NCBI RefSeq assembly: GCF_001864835.1
Contig: NZ_MJGI01000023.1
Coordinates: forward strand, 432,310-473,392
Reading direction: 5' to 3'
Length of the DNA: 41,083 bases
Origin: Curtobacterium sp. MCBA15_001
GTDB taxonomy: Bacteria > Actinomycetota > Actinomycetes > Actinomycetales > Microbacteriaceae
Below, one piece after another: positions 23,849-31,641 of the stretch; the first letter of the stretch is position 1, and each line of letters begins with the position of its first letter. A model generated the notes under the pieces. That model worked only from the letters and a program-made list of their open reading frames with translations, was not told the origin of the DNA and did not search any database. A program made the translations under genes and the position numbers.

Positions 23849-25072
23849 ATGCCACGAACTCCGCTCTCGCCCGACGCCACTGACCACGCGGTCCCCGATG
23901 CACCGGCCCCCGCCGTCCATCTGACCCGTCGGGCCCGGATCGAAGCGGAACGCGCCACCGCCAAGCAGTCCGTGCGCCGCGACCAGTCGGTGGCCGCACC
24001 GGCAGCGCCGATGGCTGCGGTCCGTTCTGCGACTCCCGTCGCTCCGGCGTCCGACCTCGACGCCGCGGTGTCCGCCGCGGCCGAGCCCGCGCTGCCGGTG
24101 ACGCCCCCTGCACCCGCGTCCCCGGTCCTGCCGTCGTCGACCATGCAGCCCGAGACGCCCCCGGCGCCGACGTCACCCGTCGTCGCACCGGCCTCGGTCC
24201 GCCGGGCCGCAGCCACGGCCTCCCGTCCGACCGCCACGGCACCGCACCGAGCGCCGTCAGGTCGCCGCACCCCGGCGGGACGCCCGGCGGCTCCGGTCGC
24301 CGAACGGCGTGCCGACCGCGCGACCCGGCACCTCGGAGCCACCGCCCGTCCCGCTGCCGCGACCGCGCCGCCGCGGGGGAGTGCCTTCCGTCGGACCGCC
24401 TCGCGTGTGACCGCCGTCGGCGCGCTGCTGTTCGCCGCCGGGCTCGTGGTCTCGACCTCGCTACCGGCGCAGGCGCTGTACACGCCCGCTTCGGGCTCGA
24501 CGACCCAGCGCACCGTCGCAGCTGGCGACACCCAGTCGCTCGCCGTCGGCGACGCGACCGAGGCCGAGATCAACCGCGACGCCTACACGGTCTCCGACGC
24601 GACGCAGTACAAGAACGTCGACTCCTCGAGCTTCACGAACGACCCCGCGGGCACGATCCAGTGGCCGTTCCTGACCGGCGTGCCGATCACCTCCGGGTTC
24701 GGCGGTCGGCAGGTCGAGGGCTGCTCGTTCTGCTCGACGAACCACCAGGGCATCGACTTCGCTCCCGGTGCCGGCACCCCGATCCGGGTCATCGCCGCCG
24801 GGACCGTCATCAAGGTCCAGCCGAACGACGGCGGCTTCGGCAACGACGTCTGGGTCGAGCACGACGTCGACGGCAAGCAGTTCACGAGCGTCTACGGCCA
24901 CATGATGGACAACTCGTTCAAGGTCGTGAAGGGCCAGCAGGTCGCGGTCGGCGACGAGCTTGGTCTGGTCGGTTCGACGGGCAACTCGACCGGCCCGCAC
25001 CTGCACCTCGAGGTGCACGTCGACGGGGTCCCGGTGGACCCGATGGCGTGGCTCGAGGCCAACGCGAACTAG
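23849..25072 (+). CDS. M23-family peptidoglycan endopeptidase
   Basis: A 407-residue cell-wall hydrolase. Residues 1 to about 185 are rich in Ala, Pro, Arg and Thr and probably cytosolic and disordered. A single hydrophobic segment follows (VTAVGALLFAAGLVVSTSLP, about residues 190-210). The LytM domain occupies about residues 285-407. Zinc ligands are NHQGIDF (His299, Asp303) and HLHLE (His386, with His384 as catalytic partner); YGHM is also present. ATG 23849 is chosen because the frame upstream lies in the promoter-like region. The long N-terminal tail before an export signal is unusual but seen in actinobacterial M23 proteins. It may be a membrane anchor. Confidence 0.9.
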   Translation: MPRTPLSPDATDHAVPDAPAPAVHLTRRARIEAERATAKQSVRRDQSVAAPAAPMAAVRSATPVAPASDLDAAVSAAAEPALPVTPPAPASPVLPSSTMQPETPPAPTSPVVAPASVRRAAATASRPTATAPHRAPSGRRTPAGRPAAPVAERRADRATRHLGATARPAAATAPPRGSAFRRTASRVTAVGALLFAAGLVVSTSLPAQALYTPASGSTTQRTVAAGDTQSLAVGDATEAEINRDAYTVSDATQYKNVDSSSFTNDPAGTIQWPFLTGVPITSGFGGRQVEGCSFCSTNHQGIDFAPGAGTPIRVIAAGTVIKVQPNDGGFGNDVWVEHDVDGKQFTSVYGHMMDNSFKVVKGQQVAVGDELGLVGSTGNSTGPHLHLEVHVDGVPVDPMAWLEANAN

Positions 25073-25132
25073 CTCGCGAGGACGGCACGCCCGGGCGTCG
25101 TGGTCGGTTCCAGACCACTGTCGGGGTTCTGC

Positions 25133-25138
25133 TATCCT
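25133..25138 (+). promoter_or_regulatory. -10 box (TATCCT) for tRNA-Thr/tRNA-Met
   Basis: TATCCT lies 24 nt before tRNA-Thr. TTCCAG at 25108-25113 is a weak -35 candidate at 19-nt spacing. The two tRNAs are 32 nt apart and share the downstream terminator. Confidence 0.45.
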
Positions 25139-25162
25139 CGTGTGGTGCCGCTCGCGGTACTC

Positions 25163-25234
<72 letters not shown>

Positions 25235-25266
25235 CTGACCCGGCGAGAACTCATCGCCGGATCTGT

Positions 25267-25340
25267 GGCGGGGTAGCTCAGCTGGTTAGAGCACACGACT
25301 CATAATCGTGGGGCCGCGGGTTCAAGTCCCGCCCTCGCTA
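25267..25340 (+). tRNA. tRNA-Met (anticodon CAT)
   Basis: A 74-nt tRNA. Acceptor GGCGGGG pairs with CCTCGCT (25333-25339) with two G.T pairs, and discriminator A. The anticodon arm ACGAC-TCATAAT-CGT carries CAT. D-arm GCTCAGCTGGTTAGAGC and T-arm GCGGGTTCAAGTCCCGC are canonical. The paired first base and D-arm suggest an elongator rather than an initiator; a lysidine-modified isoleucine tRNA cannot be fully excluded. Confidence 0.93.
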
Positions 25341-25344
25341 CCGC

Positions 25345-25375
25345 AAGCCCGGCGTCCGCGCCGGGCTTTCGTCGT
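25345..25375 (+). terminator. Terminator after tRNA-Met
   Basis: AAGCCCGGC (25345-25353) pairs with GCCGGGCTT (25360-25368) around GTCCGC, followed by TCGTCGTT. The stem is 9 bp and sits 5 nt after the tRNA. Confidence 0.75.
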
Positions 25376-25380
25376 TCCCG

Positions 25381-26165
25381 GGGGCGCGGGGCGCGGGGCG
25401 CGGGGCGCGGGGCGCGGGCCCGCCGGTCGGTCGCCGTCCGTTCGCACAACCGGAGGCACGCCGCGCCGCGCAATCACGTGGCGCGGGGTGCGTTGCGTTG
25501 TGCGGACGCAGTCCGCGCCGCTGCGCGTCGCACCCCGGTGCGAACGTCGCACCCCGTTGTGGCGGGGTGTGACGTTCGCGCAGGGGTGCGATCCGTCTGG
25601 AGGCGTGGCGCGCTCCCGCCGGGCCGGCGCCGGGCCTCCAGGCGGTCGCCGTCCGTTCGCACAACCGGAGGCACACTGCGCCGCGCAATCACGTGGCGCG
25701 GTGTGCGTTGCGGTGTGCGGACGCAGTCCGCGCCGCTGCGCGTCGCACCCCGTGGCGAACGTCGCACCCCGTTGTGGCGGAGTGCGACGTTCGCACAGGG
25801 GTGCGATCCGTCTGGAGGCGCGGCGCACGCCCGCCGGGCCTCCAGGCAGTCGCCGCCCGTCCGCACAACCGGAAGCACCCCGCGCCACGCAAGGGCGTGG
25901 CGCGGTGTGCGTTGCGGTGTGCGGACGCAGTCCGCGCCGCTGCGCGTCGCACCCCGTGGCGAACGTCGCACCCCGTTGTGGCGGGGTGCGACGTTCGCGC
26001 AGGGGTGCGATCCGTCTGGAGGCGCGGCGCACGCCCGCCGGGCCGGCGCCGGTCCTCCAGGCAGTCGCCGCCCGTCCGCACAACCGGAGGCATGCCGCGC
26101 CGCGGAAGTGCGCGGCGCGGTGTGCGTTGCGTTGTGCGGACGCAGTCCGCGCCGCTGCGCCGCGC
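25381..26165. repeat. Non-coding tandem array of about 215-bp structured repeats
   Basis: A GC-only run of GGGGCGC units (25381-25418) leads into four head-to-tail units starting at 25431, 25646, 25850 and 26065 (spacing 215, 204, 215); the last is cut at about 26160. Unit 2 lacks 11 bp (GGCGCCGGGCC) near its end. Each full unit holds a 10-11-bp stem, GCGGAC-GCA-GTCCGC, and a 16-bp stem with loop GTTGTGGC (perfect in unit 3, 25959-25974 with 25983-25998). Stem pairs vary between G.U, A-U and G-C among units. Frames are open on both strands because stops are rare, but there is no ribosome site or codon preference. No gene is called in this 836-bp gap. Confidence 0.85.
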
Positions 26166-26176
26166 GCGCCCCGCGC

Positions 26177-26557
26177 CTAGCGCTCGACGCGCCCCACGAG
26201 CAGCCCGGCGGAGCGGAGGGACCGCTCGACCGACCCCGTCACGCGGCGCCAGTGCTCCTGCCGCCGAGCAGCGCCGATCGTCCCGCCCGCCACCGCCGGC
26301 CCGTGGTCCGCGTGCCGCAGCGTCAGCGTCGAACGCCCGCCCGCGGTCGACACGACGAGCTCGTAGCGGCGGTACTCCCGACCCGGGTGCACCAAGGCGC
26401 CGAGCAGCACCGTGAGCAGTCGACTGCCGGCCTCGGCGACGATCGAGCCGGGCAGGGCATCGACGCGGTGCCCGTCCGATCGCAGCGCCGCTCCCGCGAG
26501 CTCCATGGCCGTGCGCCGGTCGCCCGTGTGCACTGCGTACTCGATCGTGGTCTCCAT
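26177..26557 (-). CDS. Small protein of unknown function
   Basis: A 126-residue soluble-looking protein with no recognised family. It begins METTIEYAVHTGDRRTAMEL and includes VAEAGSRLLTVLLGALVHPG, YRRYELVVSTAGGRSTLTL and a basic C-terminus ending GLLVGRVER. The mix of a helical start and alternating beta-like strands is consistent with a small alpha/beta fold. ATG 26557 follows GGGAGG with a spacer of 5 nt, a strong translation signal, so it is probably a real gene. It ends just outside the repeat array. Confidence 0.7.
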   Translation of the reverse strand: METTIEYAVHTGDRRTAMELAGAALRSDGHRVDALPGSIVAEAGSRLLTVLLGALVHPGREYRRYELVVSTAGGRSTLTLRHADHGPAVAGGTIGAARRQEHWRRVTGSVERSLRSAGLLVGRVER

Positions 26558-26647
26558 CGCACCCTCCCGGAACGAAGACGGTCCCGACGCCCCCCGGCGC
26601 CATCCCGGTGATCATAGCCGATGCAAACTCATGAAAGCTGAGCGTCG

Positions 26648-26653
26648 TAGGAT
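26648..26653 (+). promoter_or_regulatory. -10 box (TAGGAT) of the MaoC-like gene pair
   Basis: TAGGAT ends 7 nt before GTG 26661. An ATG at 26652 lies inside this box, so it would not be transcribed from here; that decides the start in favour of the GTG. Confidence 0.6.
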
Positions 26654-26660
26654 GACCGTC

Positions 26661-27110
26661 GTGTCTGTGAACCCCGAGCTCGTCGGCAGGACGTTCCCGC
26701 CGGCCCCGCCGTACCTCGTCGGTCGCGAGAAGGTGCGCGAGTTCGCGCGCGCGACCTTCGCCACGAACCCCGTCCACCACGAGCCCGAGGCCGCACGGGC
26801 CGCCGGGTACGCGGACGTCGTCGCACCGGCAACCTTCGCGGTCGTCGTGCAGGAAGCGACGCTCGCCCAGCTGCTGGCCGAGCCCGACGCCGGCATCGAC
26901 TTCTCCCGCGTCGTGCACGGCGAGCAGAAGTTCACGTACGACCGTCCGATCGTGGCCGGTGACGAGCTCACCGCGACCCTGACGGTCACGAGCGTGAAGA
27001 CCCTCGGCGGCAACGCCATGGTCACCGCCGAGAGCACCATGAGCGACGCTTCGGGGGAGCACGTCGTCACCGCGACCTCCACCCTCGTGGTCCGAGGAGA
27101 CGACGCATGA
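26661..27110 (+). CDS. MaoC-like dehydratase, FAS1-type N-terminal domain (HadA-like)
   Basis: A 149-residue single hot-dog protein that begins VSVNPELVGRTFPPAPPYLVG and contains YLVGREKVREFARAT, VVAPATFAVVV and HGEQKFTYDRPIVAGDEL. It lacks the full hydratase-2 active-site motif, as does the non-catalytic HadA subunit, and would pair with the next gene. GTG 26661 is chosen over ATG 26652 because of the TAGGAT box. The stop overlaps the next ATG by 4 nt (ATGA). In mycobacteria HadAB dehydrate 3-hydroxyacyl-ACP for mycolic acids. This organism need not make mycolates, so the substrate is open. Confidence 0.87.
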   Translation: MSVNPELVGRTFPPAPPYLVGREKVREFARATFATNPVHHEPEAARAAGYADVVAPATFAVVVQEATLAQLLAEPDAGIDFSRVVHGEQKFTYDRPIVAGDELTATLTVTSVKTLGGNAMVTAESTMSDASGEHVVTATSTLVVRGDDA

Positions 27111-27538
27111 GCACCCAGGCCACCGAGACCGCCGAGACTGCCGTCGGGACGGTCGTCGCCGAGCGCGAGGTCCACCTGACCCGCGACGCGCTGGTCCGCT
27201 ACGCCGGTGCTTCTGGTGACTTCAACCCGATCCACTACCGCGACGACGTCGCCGCCTCGGTCGGGCTGCCCGGCGTCCTGGCGCACGGCATGCTCACGAT
27301 GGGCCTCGCCGTCCAGCCGGTCTCGGACTGGCTCGGCGACCGCGGCTGGGTCGCGTCGTACGGCGTCCGCTTCACGCGGCCGGTCGTCGTCGACCCCGAG
27401 CAGGGCGCGACCGTCACCGTCGTGGCCAAGGTCGGCACCGTCGACGACCAGGGCCGCCCGCAGCGCATCGACCTCACCGTGACCGCCGCCGGGCAGACCG
27501 TGCTCGGCAAGGCGCAGGTCACGGTGGCGTTCCGCTGA
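27107..27538 (+). CDS. MaoC-like dehydratase, catalytic subunit (HadB-like)
   Basis: A 143-residue hot-dog protein with the hydratase-2 signature YAGASGDFNPIHYRDDVA, including the Asp and His of the catalytic pair, followed by GVLAHGMLTMGLAVQ and VRFTRPVVVDPEQGATVTV. It overlaps the HadA-like gene by 4 nt and precedes murB by 2 nt. The expected role is dehydration of 3-hydroxyacyl thioesters as a heterodimer with the upstream product. The gene order ahead of murB and secE-nusG-rplKA is similar to that in other actinobacteria. Confidence 0.9.
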   Translation: MSTQATETAETAVGTVVAEREVHLTRDALVRYAGASGDFNPIHYRDDVAASVGLPGVLAHGMLTMGLAVQPVSDWLGDRGWVASYGVRFTRPVVVDPEQGATVTVVAKVGTVDDQGRPQRIDLTVTAAGQTVLGKAQVTVAFR

Positions 27539-27540
27539 CC

Positions 27541-28563
27541 GTGCCCGACCTCGCAGCGCTCACGACCCTCGGTGTCGGTGGCCCGGCTGGCCGACTCCTC
27601 GTCGCCGACACCACCGACGAGCTGGTCGCCCACACCCGTGACGCCTGGTCCGACGACGACTGGCTCGTCGTCGGCGGCGGCAGCAACCTGCTGGTCGCGG
27701 ACGCCGGCTTCGACGGCACCGTCGTGCTGGTCCGCACCCGCGGCGTCGAACACGAGGCCACCGCCGACGGCGTCACCGTCCGCGTCGCGGCCGGTGAACC
27801 GTGGGACGCGTTCGTCGCGTCGACCGTGGAGCACGGCTGGACCGGCCTGGAGGCCCTCAGCGGCATCCCGGGCACCGTCGGTGCGTCCCCCGTGCAGAAC
27901 ATCGGGGCGTACGGGGTCGAGCTCTCCGACGTGCTCACCCGGGTCGAGTTCCTCGATGCGGCCACGGGGGAGCGCGCGTGGCTCGACGCGGCCGAGCTGG
28001 AGCTCGGCTACCGCACGTCCACGCTGAAGCACGGGCGCCGCGGTGTCGTCCTGACCGTGGAGTTCGCGCTCGGCACCGACGTCGAGGGCGGCGTCCCCGT
28101 GCGGTACGCGCAGCTGGCCGGGTCACTCGGGGTCGCGCTCGGCGAGCGGGTCGATCCCGCCGTGGTGCGCTCGACCGTGCTCGGGCTCCGCGCGTCGAAG
28201 GGCATGGTGCTCGACGCCGAGGACCGGGACACGTGGAGCGCCGGGTCCTTCTTCACGAACCCGATCGTGTCGGCCGGGTTCGCCGAGTCGATGCCCGCCG
28301 ACGCCCCGCGCTGGCCCGCCGGCGACGACGTCAAGCTCAGCGCCGCCTGGCTCATCGAGCACGCAGGGGTGCACCGCGGGTACGCCCTGGCCGGGTCCCG
28401 TGCGGGCATCTCCACGAAGCACACGCTCGCGCTGACGAACCGCGGCGGCGCGAGCGCGGCGCAGGTCGCGGAGCTGGCGCGCTACGTCCAGGTGAGCGTC
28501 CTCAACCGCTTCGGCGTGACGCTCGTGCCGGAACCCGTCGTGGTCGGCGACCTGCTCGCCTGA
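27541..28563 (+). CDS. murB: UDP-N-acetylmuramate dehydrogenase MurB
   Basis: A 340-residue flavoenzyme that reduces enolpyruvyl-UDP-GlcNAc to UDP-MurNAc in peptidoglycan synthesis. FAD-binding motifs are VVGGGSNLLV and GIPGTVGASPVQNIGAYG. The catalytic-serine region is SAGSFFTNP, and the C-terminal acid is in LVPEPVVVGD. GYRTSTLKH and SAAWLIEHAG also match the family. GTG 27541 is 2 nt after the MaoC stop, so expression is coupled. No Shine-Dalgarno is needed. Confidence 0.95.
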   Translation: MPDLAALTTLGVGGPAGRLLVADTTDELVAHTRDAWSDDDWLVVGGGSNLLVADAGFDGTVVLVRTRGVEHEATADGVTVRVAAGEPWDAFVASTVEHGWTGLEALSGIPGTVGASPVQNIGAYGVELSDVLTRVEFLDAATGERAWLDAAELELGYRTSTLKHGRRGVVLTVEFALGTDVEGGVPVRYAQLAGSLGVALGERVDPAVVRSTVLGLRASKGMVLDAEDRDTWSAGSFFTNPIVSAGFAESMPADAPRWPAGDDVKLSAAWLIEHAGVHRGYALAGSRAGISTKHTLALTNRGGASAAQVAELARYVQVSVLNRFGVTLVPEPVVVGDLLA

Positions 28564-28584
28564 CGCACCACGCGCCTCCCGGCG

Positions 28585-29817
28585 TCAGCTGAAGAAGCGG
28601 GCCAGGCGGGCGACGCCCTCGGCGATGTCCTCGTCGCCCAGTGCGTAGGACAGACGGAGGTAGCCGGAGGGGCCGAAGGCCTCCCCAGGGACGACCGCGA
28701 CCTCGGCGTGCTCGAGGATCAGGTCCGCCAGCTCCAGCGTGGTCGTCGGGGTCGAGCCGGCCCACTCGCGCCCGAGCAGCGCCGTGACGTCGGGGTAGAC
28801 GTAGAAGGCGCCCTGCGGGGTCGGGGTCACGACGCCCGGGATCGCGTTGAGCCCCTCGACGATCGCTCGACGTCGGCGGTCGAAGGCCTCGCGCATGGCG
28901 GTCACGGGTTCCTGCGGCCCCGTCAGTGCCGCGATCGCCGCGCGCTGCGAGACGTTGGACACGTTCGAGGACAGGTGCGACTGCAGGTTCGACGCGGCCT
29001 TGACGGCGTCGGCCGGGCCGATGAACCACCCGACCCGCCAACCGGTCATCGCGTAGGTCTTGGCGACGCCGTTCACCAGGATCGTGGTGTCGGCGAGGGC
29101 CGGGACCACGTCGAGGATGCCCGTGAACCGGAGCCCGTCGTAGACCAGGTCCTGGTAGATCTCGTCGCTGATCACCCAGATGCCGTGCTCGAGCGCCCAC
29201 TCGCCGATGGCGCGGGTCTGCTCGGCGGAGTACACGGCGCCGGTCGGGTTCGAGGGGGAGCAGAACAGCAGCGCCTTGGTCTTCGGCGTGCGCGCTGCCT
29301 CGAGCTGCTCGACCGTGACCAGGTAACCCTGGTCGCTGCCGGCGAAGACCTCGACCGGTTCGCCGCCGGCCAACCGGATCGCCTCGGGGTAGGTGGTCCA
29401 GTACGGCGCGGGGAGCAGGACTTCGTCACCGGCGTCGACGATCGTCTGGAACGCCTGGTAGACCGCCTGCTTGCCGCCGTTCGTGATGATGACCTGCGAG
29501 GGGTCGACGGTGATGCCGGACTCGCGGGCGGTCTTCTCGGCGACGGCCTTCTTGAGGTCGGGCAGGCCCGTCGCGGGCGTGTACCGGTGGTTCGCCGGGT
29601 CCTGCGCTGCGGCGACGGCGGCGTCGACCACGTGTGCGGGGGTGGCGAAGTCGGGTTCGCCGGCCGCGAAGGAGATGACCGGCCGCCCGGCGGCCTTGAG
29701 CGCCTTCGCCGCGGCATCGACCTTGAGCGTCGCGGACTCGGCGATCGCGGCGATGCGCGACGCGATCCGGGGTCGCTGGGCGGTGGTGGACTCGGGGCCT
29801 TCGGCTGCGGTGCTCAC
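28585..29817 (-). CDS. Pyridoxal-phosphate aminotransferase class I/II (aspartate aminotransferase type)
   Basis: A 410-residue fold-type I aminotransferase. Substrate and cofactor motifs are [45 protein letters not shown] (Asp218, Tyr221), the Schiff-base lysine in [16 protein letters not shown] (Lys253), and the carboxylate-binding Arg in YLRLSYAL. The type matches Iγ aspartate/prephenate aminotransferases. GTG 29817 is 6 nt after TAGGCT (29829-29824 on the minus strand), so it is probably leaderless. It converges on murB with a spacer of 21 nt. Confidence 0.92.
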   Translation of the reverse strand: MSTAAEGPESTTAQRPRIASRIAAIAESATLKVDAAAKALKAAGRPVISFAAGEPDFATPAHVVDAAVAAAQDPANHRYTPATGLPDLKKAVAEKTARESGITVDPSQVIITNGGKQAVYQAFQTIVDAGDEVLLPAPYWTTYPEAIRLAGGEPVEVFAGSDQGYLVTVEQLEAARTPKTKALLFCSPSNPTGAVYSAEQTRAIGEWALEHGIWVISDEIYQDLVYDGLRFTGILDVVPALADTTILVNGVAKTYAMTGWRVGWFIGPADAVKAASNLQSHLSSNVSNVSQRAAIAALTGPQEPVTAMREAFDRRRRAIVEGLNAIPGVVTPTPQGAFYVYPDVTALLGREWAGSTPTTTLELADLILEHAEVAVVPGEAFGPSGYLRLSYALGDEDIAEGVARLARFFS

Positions 29818-29859
29818 CCGCTCAGCCTATCGGCGCGGCACGCCGGAGGACCCCTCAAG

Positions 29860-29889
29860 TGGACACCGTGTGACGCACTCCCGTACACT
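29860..29889 (+). promoter_or_regulatory. Promoter of tRNA-Trp-secE-nusG
   Basis: TGGACA (29860-29865) and TACACT (29884-29889) with an 18-nt spacer form a good sigma-70-type promoter about 66 nt before tRNA-Trp. The next genes follow without a terminator, so they are likely in the same transcript. Confidence 0.6.
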
Positions 29890-29955
29890 CGTCTGCGGTG
29901 GTCGCGACCCGTTGATGACGGACGTGTCCCACCCGGAAGACGGATCGTCTTCTGA

Positions 29956-30028
29956 AGGGCGGTGGCTCAATTGGTAGAGCAGCGGTCTCCAAAACCGCAG
30001 GTTGCAGGTTCGAGTCCTGTCCGCCCTG
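29956..30028 (+). tRNA. tRNA-Trp (anticodon CCA)
   Basis: A 73-nt tRNA. Acceptor AGGGCGG pairs with CCGCCCT (30021-30027), with discriminator G. The anticodon arm is CGGTC-TCCAAAA-CCG with CCA. It lies 21 nt upstream of secE, the usual actinobacterial order. Confidence 0.97.
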
Positions 30029-30049
30029 CACATCTGGAAGGTGACGAAG

Positions 30050-30328
30050 TTGGCGAGCAAAGACATGGAGACGACGGCGGACGACGTCGTCGCCAAGGCG
30101 AAGCAGGACCGGGCCACGCGCCGGGGCCCCTTCGCTGCCATCGCGCTCTTCATCCGCCAGGTCATCGGCGAACTGCGCAAGGTCGTCACGCCGACCCGCA
30201 AGGAGCTCTTCAGCTACACCGGCGTGGTCCTGGTCTTCGTCGTCGTGATGATGGTCCTCGTGTCGATCCTGGACTTCGTGTTCGGCCTCGGCGTCGGCTA
30301 CGTCTTCGGCAACGGCCCGACGGCCTGA
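30050..30328 (+). CDS. secE: Preprotein translocase subunit SecE
   Basis: A 92-residue single-pass subunit of the SecYEG channel. It has a charged cytosolic N-terminus, the amphipathic segment FIRQVIGELRKVVTPTRKEL (SecE signature), and one helix, TGVVLVFVVVMMVLVSILDF. TTG 30050 is chosen because GGAAGG (30036-30041) precedes it; GTG 30041 and ATG 30065 are alternatives. It is followed by nusG after a repeat-bearing spacer. Confidence 0.94.
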   Translation: MASKDMETTADDVVAKAKQDRATRRGPFAAIALFIRQVIGELRKVVTPTRKELFSYTGVVLVFVVVMMVLVSILDFVFGLGVGYVFGNGPTA

Positions 30329-30400
30329 CCGGGTCGACCGCCGTCGTCGGCCGGGGTCGTCCAGTTCCGGAACCGCGCGTGACCGCCTGCGCAGGGAGAC

Positions 30401-30480
30401 CAGTGCAAGCCGAGACAGTGCAGGCTGAAACAGTGCATGCCGACCACAGTGCATGCCGACCACAGTGACGGCGAGCAGTG
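30401..30480 (+). repeat. CAGTG tandem repeats in the secE-nusG spacer
   Basis: CAGTG occurs at 30401, 30416, 30431, 30447, 30463 and 30476 (spacing 15, 15, 16, 16, 13). The third and fourth copies are an exact 16-bp duplication (CAGTGCATGCCGACCA), while others read CAGTGCAAGCCGAGA and CAGTGCAGGCTGAAA. The block lies in transcribed leader sequence 52 nt before the nusG start. Confidence 0.75.
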
Positions 30481-30531
30481 ACCAGGGCGAACGCCGACCC
30501 GATCCGCACCACCGAACGGAAAGAACCGACA

Positions 30532-31641
30532 GTGTCTGACAACTCCCGCGACGACATCGACCTCGCGACCGCTGCAGAGCAGTCCTCCGAGGTGGAAGAG
30601 AACCAGGAAGGCGACGTCGAGACGGGCGAGCTCCGTTCGGCCGAGTCCGCCGAAGAGCGCGCGATCGAGGTCGAGGACGAGAACGACGAGTCGCTCGGTC
30701 TGAGCTCCGACCCGGACGACGGTGACGTCGACGGGATCGACGAGACGCTGACCGCTCTGGCCGAGTCCCGCGACGAAGAGGCCGACGCCGTCGTCGACGA
30801 CGCGCTCGAGATCGACACCGCCGACGAGGCCGAAGCCGCCGTCGAGGCCGTCGAGGACGAGGAAGAGTCGGAGCTCGAGGAAGAGTCGCCCGAGCAGGCG
30901 AACGCCACCATCGCGGCCGAGGAAGCCGGCGACACGCTCGGTGCGATCGCCCCGGAGTCCGAGGTCGCCCTCGACGCCGACACCGAGGTCACCATCGCGA
31001 CCGAGGACGACGACGAGCCGGCCGAGGTCGACCCGTACGAGGCGTTCAAGGCCGAGCTGCGCATGAAGCCGGGCAAGTGGTACGTCATCCACTCCTACGC
31101 GGGCTTCGAGCGCCGCGTGAAGTCGAACATCGAGAACCGCATGGTCTCGATGTCGATGGAGGACTACATCTACCAGGTCGAGGTCCCGATGGAGGACGTC
31201 GTCGAGATCAAGAACGGGCAGCGCAAGCTGGTCACCCGCGTCCGGATCCCCGGCTACGTGCTCGTCCGCCTCGACCTCAACGAGGACTCGTGGTCCGTCG
31301 TCCGCCACACCCCGGGTGTCACCGGCTTCGTCGGCAACGCGCACAACCCGACCCCGCTCCGCTTCGACGAGGCGTTCGGGATGCTGAAGTCCCTGGTGCA
31401 GGTCGCCGAGACGGCCCCCTCGAAGGGCGGCAAGTCCGGCGGGCAGGCCCAGGCGCAGCCCACCGCCGAGGTCGACTTCGAGGTCGGCGAGACGATCACC
31501 ATCAAGGAAGGCTCGTTCGCGGGTCTGCCCGGGTCGATCTCGGAGATCAAGCCCGAGAGCGGCAAGCTCACGGTGCTGGTCTCGCTGTTCGAGCGTGAGA
31601 CCCCGGTCGAGCTGAGCTTCGACCAGGTCACCAAGCTCTAG
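30532..31641 (+). CDS. nusG: Transcription elongation factor NusG with long acidic N-terminal extension
   Basis: A 369-residue NusG. The conserved part begins at [20 protein letters not shown] (Met178) with the NGN domain ([42 protein letters not shown]). A linker rich in Lys, Gly, Gln and Ala follows, then a C-terminal KOW domain ([36 protein letters not shown]). Residues 1 to about 175 are strongly acidic and disordered, which doubles the usual 180-residue length; acidic tails of this kind are known in actinobacterial NusG. GTG 30532 follows GGAAAG (30518-30523); a GTG at 30478 inside the repeat block is less likely. Confidence 0.95.
   Translation: MSDNSRDDIDLATAAEQSSEVEENQEGDVETGELRSAESAEERAIEVEDENDESLGLSSDPDDGDVDGIDETLTALAESRDEEADAVVDDALEIDTADEAEAAVEAVEDEEESELEEESPEQANATIAAEEAGDTLGAIAPESEVALDADTEVTIATEDDDEPAEVDPYEAFKAELRMKPGKWYVIHSYAGFERRVKSNIENRMVSMSMEDYIYQVEVPMEDVVEIKNGQRKLVTRVRIPGYVLVRLDLNEDSWSVVRHTPGVTGFVGNAHNPTPLRFDEAFGMLKSLVQVAETAPSKGGKSGGQAQAQPTAEVDFEVGETITIKEGSFAGLPGSISEIKPESGKLTVLVSLFERETPVELSFDQVTKL

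Noticed and set aside
25381..26165. CRISPR array
   Set aside because: Units are 204-215 bp with no short identical repeats separated by unique spacers, and no cas gene is present.
25381..26165. Retron or other reverse-transcriptase-linked RNA locus
   Set aside because: The hairpins invited the idea, but no reverse transcriptase or effector gene is within the window.
26652..26660. ATG 26652 as start of the HadA-like gene
   Set aside because: It lies inside the TAGGAT -10 box. GTG 26661 has the spacing seen for the other leaderless genes.
25308..27062. Several long open frames on both strands through the repeat array, with repeating peptides
   Set aside because: All six frames stay open because stops are rare in this GC-rich repeat. 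None has a ribosome site or normal codon preference, and the peptides only mirror the DNA repeats.
30478..30531. GTG 30478 as the nusG start
   Set aside because: It is inside the CAGTG repeat block with no ribosome site, while GTG 30532 has GGAAAG at a good distance.
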